Source of the DNA: Bacteroidota bacterium
Lineage (GTDB): Bacteria > Bacteroidota > Bacteroidia > AKYH767-A > OLB10
DNA: 64,000 bases
Direction of reading: 5' to 3'
Assembly: GCA_016714535.1 (NCBI GenBank)
Contig: JADKDR010000006.1
Span: 186,001-250,000 of the forward strand
Shown: positions 8,938-17,845 of the stretch, piece by piece
How positions within the stretch are numbered: the first letter of the stretch is position 1
Layout: every line of letters begins with the position of its first letter
Notes under the pieces: model-generated
The model's input: the letters and a program-made list of their open reading frames with translations, nothing else
What the model was told of the DNA's origin: nothing
The model's database searches: none
Position numbers and translations under genes: made by a program

Positions 8938-9819
8938 TTATTTTTGAATTTTAAAACTTAAATCGAGGCTGCGGTAGCTGTGTGTAAGCGCACCTGTGCT
9001 AATGTAATCAACTCCGGTTTCGGCATAACTGCGCACGGTGTCAAGTGTGATGCCTCCACTTGCTTCGGTTTCAAATTTTTTATCAATCAGCTTTACAGCC
9101 TTATGCATTGCTTCGGGAGTAAAGTTGTCAATCAAAATGCGCTGCACATTACCTATCTTACAAATCAATTCAATATCTTCTAACGTACGTGCTTCTATTT
9201 CAATTTTTAAGGATAGATTATTTTGCCTAAGGTATGCATTGGCATTATTAATAGCCGATACAATGCCACCACAGCCATCAATATGATTGTCTTTAATTAA
9301 AATCATATCAAACAAACCAAAGCGGTGATTTTGCCCGCCACCTATTAGCACTGCCCATTTTTCGAAAAAGCGGAATAAGGGAGTCGTCTTACGGGTATCC
9401 AAAATTTTGGCCTGAGTACCAGCCACCGCTTGCACAAACTGACTGGTTAGTGTTGCAATACCACTCATGCGCTGCATGCAGTTAAGCACAAGCCGCTCAG
9501 TGGTAAGTAAATCGCGTGTACTTCCTTGTACCGTAAATGCTTCCATACCTTTACTTACTGAGGTCCCATCTTTTAAACCTCTAATAAATTGCAATTCTGG
9601 ATTTACGAATTTAAATATCGCTTCGGCAAGTTCAACCCCAGCAATAATGCCGTTGTCCTTTATTTTAAGCACTGCAGTATCTGCGTCCCTGGCATCTATG
9701 CATGCCAGCGATGTGTGGTCACCACTTTGCACATCTTCGTGCAAAGCGGCACTTATAAACTCGTTTAATGGAAACATTGAAAAAAAATTTTTGTAAATAT
9801 CTTCTTTTTTATTGGGCAC
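8938..9819 (-). CDS. nadC: Nicotinate-nucleotide pyrophosphorylase (carboxylating), NadC
   Basis: Quinolinate phosphoribosyltransferase, which makes nicotinate mononucleotide, CO2 and PPi from quinolinate and PRPP in de novo NAD synthesis. Seen motifs: EDVQSGDHTS near the N-terminus, LNCMQRMSGIAT, LDTRKTTP, VLIGGGQNHR, LIKDNHI and the C-terminal ASGGI ... YISTGALTHS, all standard active-site blocks. Full length (293 residues from ATG 9819, or 279 from ATG 9777). The first ATG sits directly at the end of the upstream terminator's T-tract, so the internal ATG 9777 is a serious alternative. yihY follows after nine bases. Confidence 0.93.
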   Translation of the reverse strand: MPNKKEDIYKNFFSMFPLNEFISAALHEDVQSGDHTSLACIDARDADTAVLKIKDNGIIAGVELAEAIFKFVNPELQFIRGLKDGTSVSKGMEAFTVQGSTRDLLTTERLVLNCMQRMSGIATLTSQFVQAVAGTQAKILDTRKTTPLFRFFEKWAVLIGGGQNHRFGLFDMILIKDNHIDGCGGIVSAINNANAYLRQNNLSLKIEIEARTLEDIELICKIGNVQRILIDNFTPEAMHKAVKLIDKKFETEASGGITLDTVRSYAETGVDYISTGALTHSYRSLDLSFKIQK

Positions 9820-9845
9820 AAAAAAACCGGATGATTTTCATCCGG
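9820..9845 (-). terminator. Terminator after the DUF4783 gene
   Basis: Perfect 8-bp stem CCGGATGA / TCATCCGG with a 3-base loop, followed on the reverse strand by seven U (9820-9826). It lies between the DUF4783 stop and nadC and abuts the first possible nadC ATG. Confidence 0.85.
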
Positions 9846-9869
9846 CTTCAATTATGCTTTGCTATGGTT

Positions 9870-10277
9870 TTACTCGGTTTCGATTCGTAGCTCTTGCAAC
9901 ACTTCTTCGCCTGCCATTTTCTTTACATGTATAGTGACACGATATTTTTTTCCATCTGATGTTACCAAATTTCCGATTACAAATTTACCAGCCGACTCGG
10001 GCCCTCCCTGATGAACCAGGGTGAAAGTGCGAGGAGTGTTTTTATTGAAGAAATTATTTAATAATTGTTCAGCCTGAGCTTTTGAATAAATATCTTCCTG
10101 ACCAAGAATGGTGAGATTTACATTATTTTCAAAAAATTTTGCTATCTCTTTAGCATCCCCATTGCGTATTGCCTCTGCTATATCCGAATACACATCTGCT
10201 TTAACAGCCGATATAGAAACCGAAAATAGTAACAGACAAAGAAATATGGTTTTCAAAAATTTCATCTTCGATTTCAT
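9870..10277 (-). CDS. DUF4783 periplasmic protein
   Basis: A 135-residue protein with an N-terminal signal peptide (hydrophobic core LKTIFLCLLLFSVSISA, cleavage near AVKA-DVY), then a single alpha+beta domain of SnoaL/NTF2-like pattern: helix DIAEAIRNGDAKEIAKFF, then strands with NVNLTILG and FTLVHQG. The family is largely restricted to Bacteroidota and its function is unknown; an adjacent nadC is a common arrangement in this phylum. Start ATG 10277 is taken; ATG 10265 is possible. It has its own terminator. Family call good, function not known. Confidence 0.8.
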   Translation of the reverse strand: MKSKMKFLKTIFLCLLLFSVSISAVKADVYSDIAEAIRNGDAKEIAKFFENNVNLTILGQEDIYSKAQAEQLLNNFFNKNTPRTFTLVHQGGPESAGKFVIGNLVTSDGKKYRVTIHVKKMAGEEVLQELRIETE

Positions 10278-10417
10278 TCAAATATTAAGCCAAACATAAA
10301 TTTGGTATAGTTAATGGCAAAAAAAGCTGATTAGATACTATCTGAGGTGGAGTTCTTGGTTAGTTTAAATTCTAAAATTATTCAAACCTTTGGCAAAAAT
10401 ATTAATTGTTATTGGCA

Positions 10418-10882
10418 ATGCAAATAAAAATAATCTATGCAGCTCGAAAATCTGAAAAAACATATGCGGATTCTATCGATGATTACTTAAATAGAATCAG
10501 GCTTATGAAATATAAGATTGAAACTAAAAATATTGATATTCAGAAAGATACCCCCATTTCAGCCTTGGTAGTTAAAGAGGAGGCAGCAGCATTTGAACGT
10601 CAAATAGCAAGAGATGAATATTTAATTATTCTTGATGATAAAGGCAAATCATACACTTCTGAAAAATTTGCCCAACAAATACAATCGCTCGCCAACAGAA
10701 GTAGTAAGGTTTGTTTTCTGATTGGCGGAGCCTATGGCGTAGATCAAGAGTTGAAGCAAAAAGCCAATGAACTTTTAAGCCTTTCAACATTTACGCTTCC
10801 CCATCAACTTGCCCGCCTAGTGTTAAGCGAACAAATTTATAGGGCGCTAAGCATTATTAATAACAGTAAGTACCATCATTAG
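10418..10882 (+). CDS. rlmH: 23S rRNA pseudouridine(1915)-N3-methyltransferase RlmH
   Basis: SPOUT-class methyltransferase that methylates pseudouridine 1915 in helix 69 of 23S rRNA using SAM. The start is placed at ATG 10418, giving MQIKIIYAARKSE; the frame extends four codons up to a TTG at 10406. Signature: FLIGGAYGVD (SAM loop), LSLSTFTLPHQLARLVL and EQIYRA with a terminal YHH, the trefoil-knot C-terminus. 154 residues, the normal family length. It stands alone between the divergent DUF4783 gene and the convergent dprA. Confidence 0.95.
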   Translation: MQIKIIYAARKSEKTYADSIDDYLNRIRLMKYKIETKNIDIQKDTPISALVVKEEAAAFERQIARDEYLIILDDKGKSYTSEKFAQQIQSLANRSSKVCFLIGGAYGVDQELKQKANELLSLSTFTLPHQLARLVLSEQIYRALSIINNSKYHH

Positions 10883-10894
10883 CTTTAGAAAAAA

Positions 10895-12010
10895 TTAAAG
10901 GCATTTATACCTTTTACCGGGCAACGATTTGATGAGGCTAGCAAACTCGAGGCCGAGCAAAGCAGCGGATGTGCGACTCATGGTAAGTTCACAGCCCAGG
11001 CATAATGCATCAATGCTGCACTCGTCATTATTTATTATATAATTAAACACTGTTTTTTCATCCGGTTTCAATTCTATAAAAAGCTTGGCTTGAAAGCTTT
11101 TCTTTTCAGGGATTTTTTTGTCATTCCAACCCAATGCATTCGCAATATCTTCAGCATTCTCAATGAGCATTGCCTTGTTTGCTTTAATTAATTGATTGCA
11201 ACCTTGCGAATGTTCATCTTCTACACGACCGGGGATGGCAAAAATATCGCGGTTATAGGAAATAGCTATTTCGGCAGTTATTAATGCGCCTCCGCTTTTG
11301 GCAGCTTCTACAACAATAATACAATCGGTCATGCCAGCAATAATTCGATTACGGGTAGGAAAATTTTCGCGGTCAGGATTTGTTTGACTTAAGTATTCGC
11401 TAAGTAATCCGCCATGGTGCAACATTTTTTCGGCTGTAGCATGGTGCGTGGCTGGATATATACGATCGAGGCCATGACCAAGCACCGCTATGGTGGCAAC
11501 GTTAGATTTTACTGCTTGCTTGTGCGCAGCTATGTCAATACCATAAGCCATTCCGCTTGTAACGGTAACATTATATGCTGACAAATCGGCAACCAACTGT
11601 TCGGTTATGGTGCGGCCATAGGGGGTAGCTTTTCGAGTGCCTACTATGGCTATGTTTCGTGGTGTGTTTAGATCTGCTTGCCCCTTAAAATAAAGCATAA
11701 CAGGAGAGTCAAGGCAATTGCGCAATCGCTCTGGGTATTCCTTATCAAGGTAACTGTATGCTGCAATTTGATACTTATCTATAAATTTTATTTCCTCTTC
11801 GGCTCGCTTAAAATCGTTGAACTTCAAAATTTTTTCGGCTGTTACACTGCCTACACCCGGAATTTTTTCGAGGCTCGATTTTTTTTCAAGAAATATTTCT
11901 TTGAATCCACCACAGTAACTTACTAGTGACTTGGCAAGCATGTTTCCAACACCCGGTATTAGCGTTGCCGAAATTTTAAAAAGTAAGTCGTCACTTGCAG
12001 GAATGCTCAT
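10895..12010 (-). CDS. dprA: DNA-processing protein DprA
   Basis: Binds incoming single-stranded DNA and loads RecA during natural transformation. Order: N-terminal helix-hairpin-helix region (two IPGVG repeats, near residues 20 and 50), Rossmann-like core with IAIVGTRKATPYG, SGMAYGIDIAAHK, GHGLDRIYP and FPTRNRIIAG, then a C-terminal winged-helix domain. Length 371 is typical. The gene is 31 bases after the carbonic anhydrase gene and may be the last of that run. DprA is widespread also in species not known to be competent, so competence is not implied. Confidence 0.95.
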   Translation of the reverse strand: MSIPASDDLLFKISATLIPGVGNMLAKSLVSYCGGFKEIFLEKKSSLEKIPGVGSVTAEKILKFNDFKRAEEEIKFIDKYQIAAYSYLDKEYPERLRNCLDSPVMLYFKGQADLNTPRNIAIVGTRKATPYGRTITEQLVADLSAYNVTVTSGMAYGIDIAAHKQAVKSNVATIAVLGHGLDRIYPATHHATAEKMLHHGGLLSEYLSQTNPDRENFPTRNRIIAGMTDCIIVVEAAKSGGALITAEIAISYNRDIFAIPGRVEDEHSQGCNQLIKANKAMLIENAEDIANALGWNDKKIPEKKSFQAKLFIELKPDEKTVFNYIINNDECSIDALCLGCELTMSRTSAALLGLEFASLIKSLPGKRYKCL

Positions 12011-12041
12011 GGGCTGCAGTATTTTGCAACAATAGTGTTGC

Positions 12042-12671
12042 CTAATCCAATTTGTAAATTTTTTTTTTGTACTGGAGTATTTCGGGGAAATGAATTTTCA
12101 GATTAATCAACTTGCCATTGCGTACATCAAATACCCTCCCATGCACTTGCAGGCCGCGCTCTTTATAGGCTTCTTGTACGACTTCGGTATTAATAAGATT
12201 AACACATTGCTCTTGCACATTCAATTCTATCAAACGGTTATATCGCAGGTCAAGGTCAGTAATTGCATCCAATTCTTCCATGTGAGTGCGATACACATCG
12301 CGAATGTTGCGCAACCATGGGTTTAATATTCCCAAATCGGCAGATTGCATTGCTGCGTTTACTCCTCCACAACCATAATGGCCGCACACAACAACATGCT
12401 TCACCTTCAAATGTCTGATGGCATAATTTATTACAGACATTGCATTAAGATCAATGCTTACAACCATGTTGGCAATGTTACGATGAGTAAATACTTCTCC
12501 CGATTTGGCACCCATCAGTTCTTCGGCAGTCACTCGGCTATCGCTACATCCTATATACAGTACTTGGGGGGTTTGCCCTTTTGATAATTTCTTAAAATAA
12601 TTTTTATCAAGATCAGGTTTTTCCTTAACCCACTTTTCGTTGTTTTTGAAAACGCTTTTTATTTTCAACAT
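12042..12671 (-). CDS. can: Beta-class carbonic anhydrase
   Basis: Interconverts CO2 and bicarbonate. The zinc ligands are visible: Cys42 in GCSDSRV, His98 and Cys101 in CGHYGCGG; the Asp44-Arg46 dyad is present, so the active site is complete. 209 residues, cytoplasmic, no signal peptide. It starts 11 bases after the stop of a bestrophin-family channel gene, so the two are almost certainly one transcript. Bicarbonate made or used by this enzyme may move through that channel (inference). Confidence 0.94.
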   Translation of the reverse strand: MLKIKSVFKNNEKWVKEKPDLDKNYFKKLSKGQTPQVLYIGCSDSRVTAEELMGAKSGEVFTHRNIANMVVSIDLNAMSVINYAIRHLKVKHVVVCGHYGCGGVNAAMQSADLGILNPWLRNIRDVYRTHMEELDAITDLDLRYNRLIELNVQEQCVNLINTEVVQEAYKERGLQVHGRVFDVRNGKLINLKIHFPEILQYKKKIYKLD

Positions 12672-12682
12672 TAATAATTTAT

Positions 12683-13726
12683 TTATACGAGTATATTATT
12701 TTCAGGTTTCAGTGGTTTTGGAATATCAGGCATATGATGCATCTCTTTTAAATCAATTTCTATAGTGCGGCACATAGCTGTTAACGGCACATCATTGGCA
12801 CTGCCCTCAAATGGACTTTCTGAGGCCTCGCCAATCTTTTCGAGTGTTGTAAATATCCATGCAGAAAGCGTGCTAAAAGGTATCGAAAGCCATACCATAC
12901 AGTCGCCAAGTTTTTCAAACTCGTTTAGCATTCCAAAGGGTACAAGCACCACAAAAATATGAATGAAATATGCATTGATTGTTGCATACTGCCGCGGGTA
13001 AGGGAAGTTTTTAATTCGCTCGCTACCACCTTGATGATTATATAATTCTACCAACAATTTTTGCATTTCCATATGACGAAAATCGTCTATCAATCCATCT
13101 TCTTGCAATTTCTTTAAGTTGTCAGATTGCATAGCAAGCAATTGTGCTGCTATGTTGGTTTTTGTAAGTACAACATTTAAATCGTCAGCAGATAAATAAG
13201 CCGCCAGCGCATCTTCTATTTTGCTATTATGTTCTTCTACTTTAAACCACTTGTCTTTATACTCAGCATTATGTTTTTTATAAATCCCTTCCCAAACGCG
13301 TGCTTCGCGTAACTGATAGCGCAAGGCTGTAAGCCATGCCAGATGTAATCGTATCAATTTATGTTTCTCCAACTGCATAGCATCTTCTGTTAATGGCATC
13401 AGTGCATAACGATTGCTAATAAAATCCTTTACCATGATGCCCCAACTGCGACTCACATTGATAATGCTTCCCCATATTCTGCGAGCTTCCCACAACCTAT
13501 CGTATGAGGCATTGTTTTTAAATCCAACAACAAAAGCTACCGCAGTGCCTAATAAAGCAATGGGCAACCAAGGTAGTGCAAGCCACTTCCATCCCATAAC
13601 CTGATAAGCTATTACTGGTATGCTTGAAATCAACAAGAGCCTTAGTAGATCTCTACGTGTCCAAAAGAGTACCTCGCGAAACGAATATTTTTGACCTGCA
13701 TGCATTTGAAAAACTATTATGGGCAA
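12683..13726 (-). CDS. Bestrophin family (UPF0187) anion channel
   Basis: A 347-residue membrane protein. The N-terminal part has the family pattern SFREVLFWTRRDLLRLLL, two membrane helices, then the loop GFKNNASYDRLWEARRIWG, the most conserved bestrophin block, and a second membrane pair with IHIFVVLVPFGMLNEF and PFSTLSAWIF. Bacterial members form pentameric ion channels. The start may be ATG 13726 or ATG 13705 (MHAGQKYSFRE), which matches the family N-terminus better. First gene of a pair with beta-carbonic anhydrase, suggesting bicarbonate as a permeant ion; other anions or cations are not excluded. Confidence 0.85.
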   Translation of the reverse strand: MPIIVFQMHAGQKYSFREVLFWTRRDLLRLLLISSIPVIAYQVMGWKWLALPWLPIALLGTAVAFVVGFKNNASYDRLWEARRIWGSIINVSRSWGIMVKDFISNRYALMPLTEDAMQLEKHKLIRLHLAWLTALRYQLREARVWEGIYKKHNAEYKDKWFKVEEHNSKIEDALAAYLSADDLNVVLTKTNIAAQLLAMQSDNLKKLQEDGLIDDFRHMEMQKLLVELYNHQGGSERIKNFPYPRQYATINAYFIHIFVVLVPFGMLNEFEKLGDCMVWLSIPFSTLSAWIFTTLEKIGEASESPFEGSANDVPLTAMCRTIEIDLKEMHHMPDIPKPLKPENNILV

Positions 13727-13833
13727 GTATACAGATTAAGTTGAAGATGCATAGGACGCTTTGATATTTTTTTTGTGTCTCTCGAATTAATAATTGTGTA
13801 ATATTGTCCAAACAATATCCTTATCAATTTTAT

Positions 13834-16095
13834 ATGAGACAATATTGGCTTATCAAATTTAAACATGCTTTATATGTCATTCTAGCAACATTTTTATTGG
13901 CTCCGTTTACAGTGATATTTGCACAACAGGTAATTATTACTGGAAATGTTCTTGACCAAACCACCAAAGAAAAGCTTGCAGGAGTAAGCGTTGTGCTTAA
14001 TGATACTTCCGGGGTAAGTACAAACGCAAGTGGAATTTTTAAATTAATAACTCCCGAAGGAAAGCAGAAGCTGGAATTCAGATTATTAGGTTATGAATCC
14101 TATACTCAAGTTGTTGATGCAAATAAAAACGCTCCGGTGTTTTTAGATATTAGGCTTAAACCCTCGGGTACAGACATTGGTACGGTGGTAGTTAGCGCCA
14201 GTAAATTTGAACAACGGCTTAGCGATGTAGTGGTTTCAATGAATGTGCTTAAGCCTCGTTTATTAGAAAACAACAATCATGTAAACATGGACAAAGCGCT
14301 TGAACAAATTCCGGGGGTAACCATGGTTGATGGACAAGCAAATATACGCGGTGGCAGCGGCTTTAGTTATGGTGCTGGCAGTCGTGTGTTATTGCTCGTT
14401 GATGACCTTCCCATGTTAACAGCTGACGCAAGCGATGTAAAATGGAGTTTTCTTCCGGTAGAAAATTTGGAACAAATAGAAGTAATTAAAGGTGCAAGTA
14501 GTGCATTGTTTGGAAGCAGTGCATTGAATGGAATTATTAATATACGCACCGCTTATCCCAAAGATGTGCCTCAAACTAAAATTAATTTCTTTTCAGGCTT
14601 GTATGATAAGCCCCAACTCATGGAGTCGCGTTGGTGGGGCAACGAAGACTTGCAGGCAACCAATGGTTTTAATTTTTTGCATAGTCAAAAATTTGGGCAA
14701 TTTGATTTCGTATGGGGTGGCCTTGTTTACAATTCTGATGGATACAGAATTGGCGATAATGAACAACGGTTCAGAACAAATACCAATTTACGATATCGGT
14801 TTAAAAAAATTGCTGGTTTAAGCATCGGCATTAATGCCAATTACCAACGAGCTCAAGGAACTAACTTTTTCATTTGGGCAGACGACACCACCGGTGCATT
14901 AACACCTTACACGGGAACATCAAGCGAATATAATACGCAACGCATATTAGTCGACCCATTTGCTACTTACGTAAGCAACACGTTTGGCACACACAAATTG
15001 CGCTTTCGCAATTTTAATACACGCAACTATAACAACACCAATCAACAAGCATTTTCTAACATTAATTTTTTTGAATACCAATACCAACAGCGGTTTGCCG
15101 ATATGCTTACCGTAACCGCAGGAGTAAATGCTCAAGCATCGTTTGTCAAAGGTGAATTGTATGGCGCACATACAGGCAGCAGCAATGCCTTTTACCTCCA
15201 AACCGATTTAAAATATAAAAAACTGAATGTATCGCTAGGAGGCCGCCTCGAAAATAACCGAACTGACACTATACAAATAGAATACAAGCCGGTATTGCGC
15301 ACAGGCATTAATTACGCCATTGTTAACGGTACCAATGTACGTGCTTCGTTTGGCCAAGGCTATCGATTTCCTTCGGTGGCCGAAAGGTACGTAAATACTA
15401 ATGTTGGTGCGCTGCAAGTGATTTCTAATGACAGCCTTACTACCGAATTCGGATATAGTTATGAAGTTGGAGTACAGCAAGGGTATAAACTGGGCAAGTT
15501 AGTGGGGTATGTAGATGTTGCTTATTTTGTAATGCGTTATCGCGATATGATGGAATTTACTTTTAAAGGATTTGCACCGGTGTTTCCTCCGAAGTTGCAA
15601 TTCAGAAGCGAAAACATTGGCAATACCAAGTTGAGTGGTATTGATATAACCTGGTTTGCCGATGGCATGCTAGGCAAAATTCCACTAAGCATTCTGGCCG
15701 GTTACACCTATGTAGATCCACGTTATACAGATAAGGAAATAGACACGCTCGGTACTGCCGAAATAAATGTGCTTAAATACCGAAACCGAAATATTGCCAA
15801 GTTTGATTTAGAAACAGGATATAAACGAATTCGCATTGGAGGTACTATGAAGTATTACTCGCGAGTACAAAACATTGACATTGCTTTTGAAGCATTTATT
15901 GCCGGAGTAAAACAGTATAATGACAAACACACACAAGACGATATAATTTTTGATGCACGTATTATTTACAATGTAAATGAAAAAGTGAAAGTTGGTGGTG
16001 TTGTAAAAAATCTGACCAATGCCTTTTATGTTGACCGTCCTGCAAACCCACAAGCACCGCGAAGTTTCAACTTGCAGGCAAGTCTGAAGTTTTAA
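13834..16095 (+). CDS. TonB-dependent outer-membrane receptor with carboxypeptidase-like N-terminal domain
   Basis: The start is placed at ATG 13834 (754 residues); an upstream TTG frame adds ten residues. The signal peptide ends at IFAQQ, then comes a CarboxypepD_reg-like beta domain (VIITGNVLDQTTKEKLAGVS, about residues 30-110), a plug with IPGVTMVDGQANIRGGSGFS and VIKGASSALFGSSALNG, and a 22-strand barrel ending in F (FNLQASLKF), the outer-membrane insertion signal. Substrate not predictable; there is no SusD partner, so it is not a classical polysaccharide-utilisation receptor. It stands alone, divergent from bestrophin/can. Confidence 0.92.
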   Translation: MRQYWLIKFKHALYVILATFLLAPFTVIFAQQVIITGNVLDQTTKEKLAGVSVVLNDTSGVSTNASGIFKLITPEGKQKLEFRLLGYESYTQVVDANKNAPVFLDIRLKPSGTDIGTVVVSASKFEQRLSDVVVSMNVLKPRLLENNNHVNMDKALEQIPGVTMVDGQANIRGGSGFSYGAGSRVLLLVDDLPMLTADASDVKWSFLPVENLEQIEVIKGASSALFGSSALNGIINIRTAYPKDVPQTKINFFSGLYDKPQLMESRWWGNEDLQATNGFNFLHSQKFGQFDFVWGGLVYNSDGYRIGDNEQRFRTNTNLRYRFKKIAGLSIGINANYQRAQGTNFFIWADDTTGALTPYTGTSSEYNTQRILVDPFATYVSNTFGTHKLRFRNFNTRNYNNTNQQAFSNINFFEYQYQQRFADMLTVTAGVNAQASFVKGELYGAHTGSSNAFYLQTDLKYKKLNVSLGGRLENNRTDTIQIEYKPVLRTGINYAIVNGTNVRASFGQGYRFPSVAERYVNTNVGALQVISNDSLTTEFGYSYEVGVQQGYKLGKLVGYVDVAYFVMRYRDMMEFTFKGFAPVFPPKLQFRSENIGNTKLSGIDITWFADGMLGKIPLSILAGYTYVDPRYTDKEIDTLGTAEINVLKYRNRNIAKFDLETGYKRIRIGGTMKYYSRVQNIDIAFEAFIAGVKQYNDKHTQDDIIFDARIIYNVNEKVKVGGVVKNLTNAFYVDRPANPQAPRSFNLQASLKF

Positions 16096-16123
16096 TTACC
16101 GGATTATTTTTTTTATAAATAAG

Positions 16124-16197
16124 ACGGGCAGACTGCATACGAACCAGTGAGCCCCGCGTCCCGAACGTGATACACTACCGGACTGTGCTACTGCCCC
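16124..16197 (-). tRNA. tRNA-Pro(CGG)-like gene, probably degenerate
   Basis: On the reverse strand a 74-base cloverleaf can be drawn: acceptor GGGGCAG with CTGCCCG, T8-A9, D-arm GCAC / AGTCCGGTA / GTGT, anticodon loop TTCGGGA (anticodon CGG, proline), five-base variable loop and T-arm ACTGG/GCAGT. Defects: 1-72 is G-G (bacterial tRNA-Pro has C1-G72), A-C in the anticodon stem, G-G at 53-61, and T instead of A at 58. CCA is not encoded. The D-loop and anticodon loop are too tRNA-like to be chance, but the T-arm errors suggest a decayed or non-functional copy. Confidence 0.55.
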
Positions 16198-16376
16198 ACT
16201 GAGAAAACAAGTGTACAAAAAAAATTAAAAATGCGTGCACCTTTCACTCCCAGTTACTCATTTTATGTAAAGTAACACCCGGTAGTATTTCCTTCTCCTT
16301 TAAGCCTAAACTTTATGCAGAATAGTTTGCAAAGCACTTAATGCATAAACTCCTATTCCGATATAAACCAAAAAAC

Positions 16377-16384
16377 TACTTTTG
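16377..16384 (+). promoter_or_regulatory. Bacteroidota -7 element (TACTTTTG) before tyrS
   Basis: Perfect match to TAnnTTTG, 18 bases before the tyrS ATG. No TTG is found 19 bases upstream, so the -33 element is weak or absent; low-to-moderate support. Confidence 0.35.
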
Positions 16385-16402
16385 CACTCTTATTTTTTTT
16401 GA

Positions 16403-17683
16403 ATGAAAAATTTTGTTGAGGAATTGCGCTGGCGCAATATGTTGCATGATGTAATGCCAGGTACCGAAGATCAGTTGAATAAAGAGATGACGTGTGGTTA
16501 TATTGGTTTTGACCCTACTTCTGACTCATTAGGCGTTGGCAATCTGGTACAGATAATGACCTTATTGCACTTTCAGCGTTGCGGCCATAAGCCCATTGCC
16601 TTGGTAGGTGGTGCTACCGGCATGGTTGGCGACCCAAGCGGAAAAAGTGCTGAGCGTAATTTATTAGATGAAAATACTTTGTTGCATAACCTTACGTGTC
16701 AGCAAAAACAACTCGAAAAATTTCTGGATTTTGATTGCGGCACTAATGCTGCAGAGATTGTAAATAATTATGACTGGTTTAAGAACGTTTCGTTCTTAGA
16801 ATTTATACGTGATGTTGGCAAACATATTACCATCAATTATATGCTGGCCAAAGACAGCGTAAAATCGCGCCTCGACTCTGGTATGTCATTTACCGAATTC
16901 AGCTATCAATTGGTACAGGGATTTGATTTTTATCATTTATACCACCACAAAAATTGCAAACTACAAATGGGAGGCAGCGATCAATGGGGTAATATCGTTA
17001 CCGGTACAGAATTACTTAGGCGCAAATCAGGTGCTGCCGCTTACGCACTAACCACACCACTAATAAAAAAAGCAGATGGTACCAAATTTGGAAAAACAGA
17101 GAGTGGTAATATTTGGCTTGACCCTGCCAAAACTTCGGCATATAAATTCTATCAGTTTTGGTTAAATGCAGCGGACGAGGATGTGAAGAATTACATACGC
17201 ATATTCAGCATTCGCACACGCGAAGAGATAGAAGCTTTGGAGACTAATCACCTCGAAAACCCTGCTGCACGAATGTTGCAGCGTGAGCTAGCAAAAGAAA
17301 TAACAATACGTGTACACAGCGAAAAAGAATATTTGCAGGCAGTGGAAGCAAGCGAAATATTATTTGGCAAAGCACCAACCGAATCATTAAAAGCATTGAA
17401 CGAAGAAATGCTACTTGAAATAATGGACGGTGTGCCTCAATTTGAAATTGATAAAAACCTGATTTCAAACGGTTGCGGAGTTATTGAATTATTGGCAGAG
17501 CATACACAGGTATTTCCATCAAAAGGGGAAGCAAGAAAAATGTTGCAAGGTGGTGGCGTGAGCCTGAATAAAGAAAAGATAAGCGATGCTACCATGCATA
17601 TTGGGCCACCGAATCTTTTGAATAACAAATATCTGCTTATTCAAAAAGGTAAAAAAAACTATTACCTGCTAATTTGTAAATAA
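16403..17683 (+). CDS. tyrS: Tyrosine--tRNA ligase
   Basis: Class Ic synthetase of 426 residues charging tRNA-Tyr. Visible: YIGFDPTSDSLGVGNLV (HIGH region), GGATGMVGDPSGKS, QGFDFYHLY, MGGSDQWGNI (tyrosine and adenylate pocket), KFGKTESG (KMSKS-type loop) and a C-terminal S4 RNA-binding domain (SKGEARKMLQGGGVSLN). Oddity: where most bacterial TyrRS have His in the first position of the HIGH-type motif, this sequence has Gly (LGVGN). The other motifs are intact, so the enzyme is probably active. A tRNA-Pro-like sequence lies just upstream on the other strand. Confidence 0.95.
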   Translation: MKNFVEELRWRNMLHDVMPGTEDQLNKEMTCGYIGFDPTSDSLGVGNLVQIMTLLHFQRCGHKPIALVGGATGMVGDPSGKSAERNLLDENTLLHNLTCQQKQLEKFLDFDCGTNAAEIVNNYDWFKNVSFLEFIRDVGKHITINYMLAKDSVKSRLDSGMSFTEFSYQLVQGFDFYHLYHHKNCKLQMGGSDQWGNIVTGTELLRRKSGAAAYALTTPLIKKADGTKFGKTESGNIWLDPAKTSAYKFYQFWLNAADEDVKNYIRIFSIRTREEIEALETNHLENPAARMLQRELAKEITIRVHSEKEYLQAVEASEILFGKAPTESLKALNEEMLLEIMDGVPQFEIDKNLISNGCGVIELLAEHTQVFPSKGEARKMLQGGGVSLNKEKISDATMHIGPPNLLNNKYLLIQKGKKNYYLLICK

Positions 17684-17845
17684 ATCATAAACACCGCCTG
17701 CATGAGTAATTGTGTTAAGGGTGATACAGGATATAAAATTATTCTTTAATTTTACACGTAATTAATAAGGTACAATTTTTGTGACATGAATGATAATTAT
17801 GCTTTTAGTATAAATAAAAACTACACCTCCTAAACATTAAGACTT

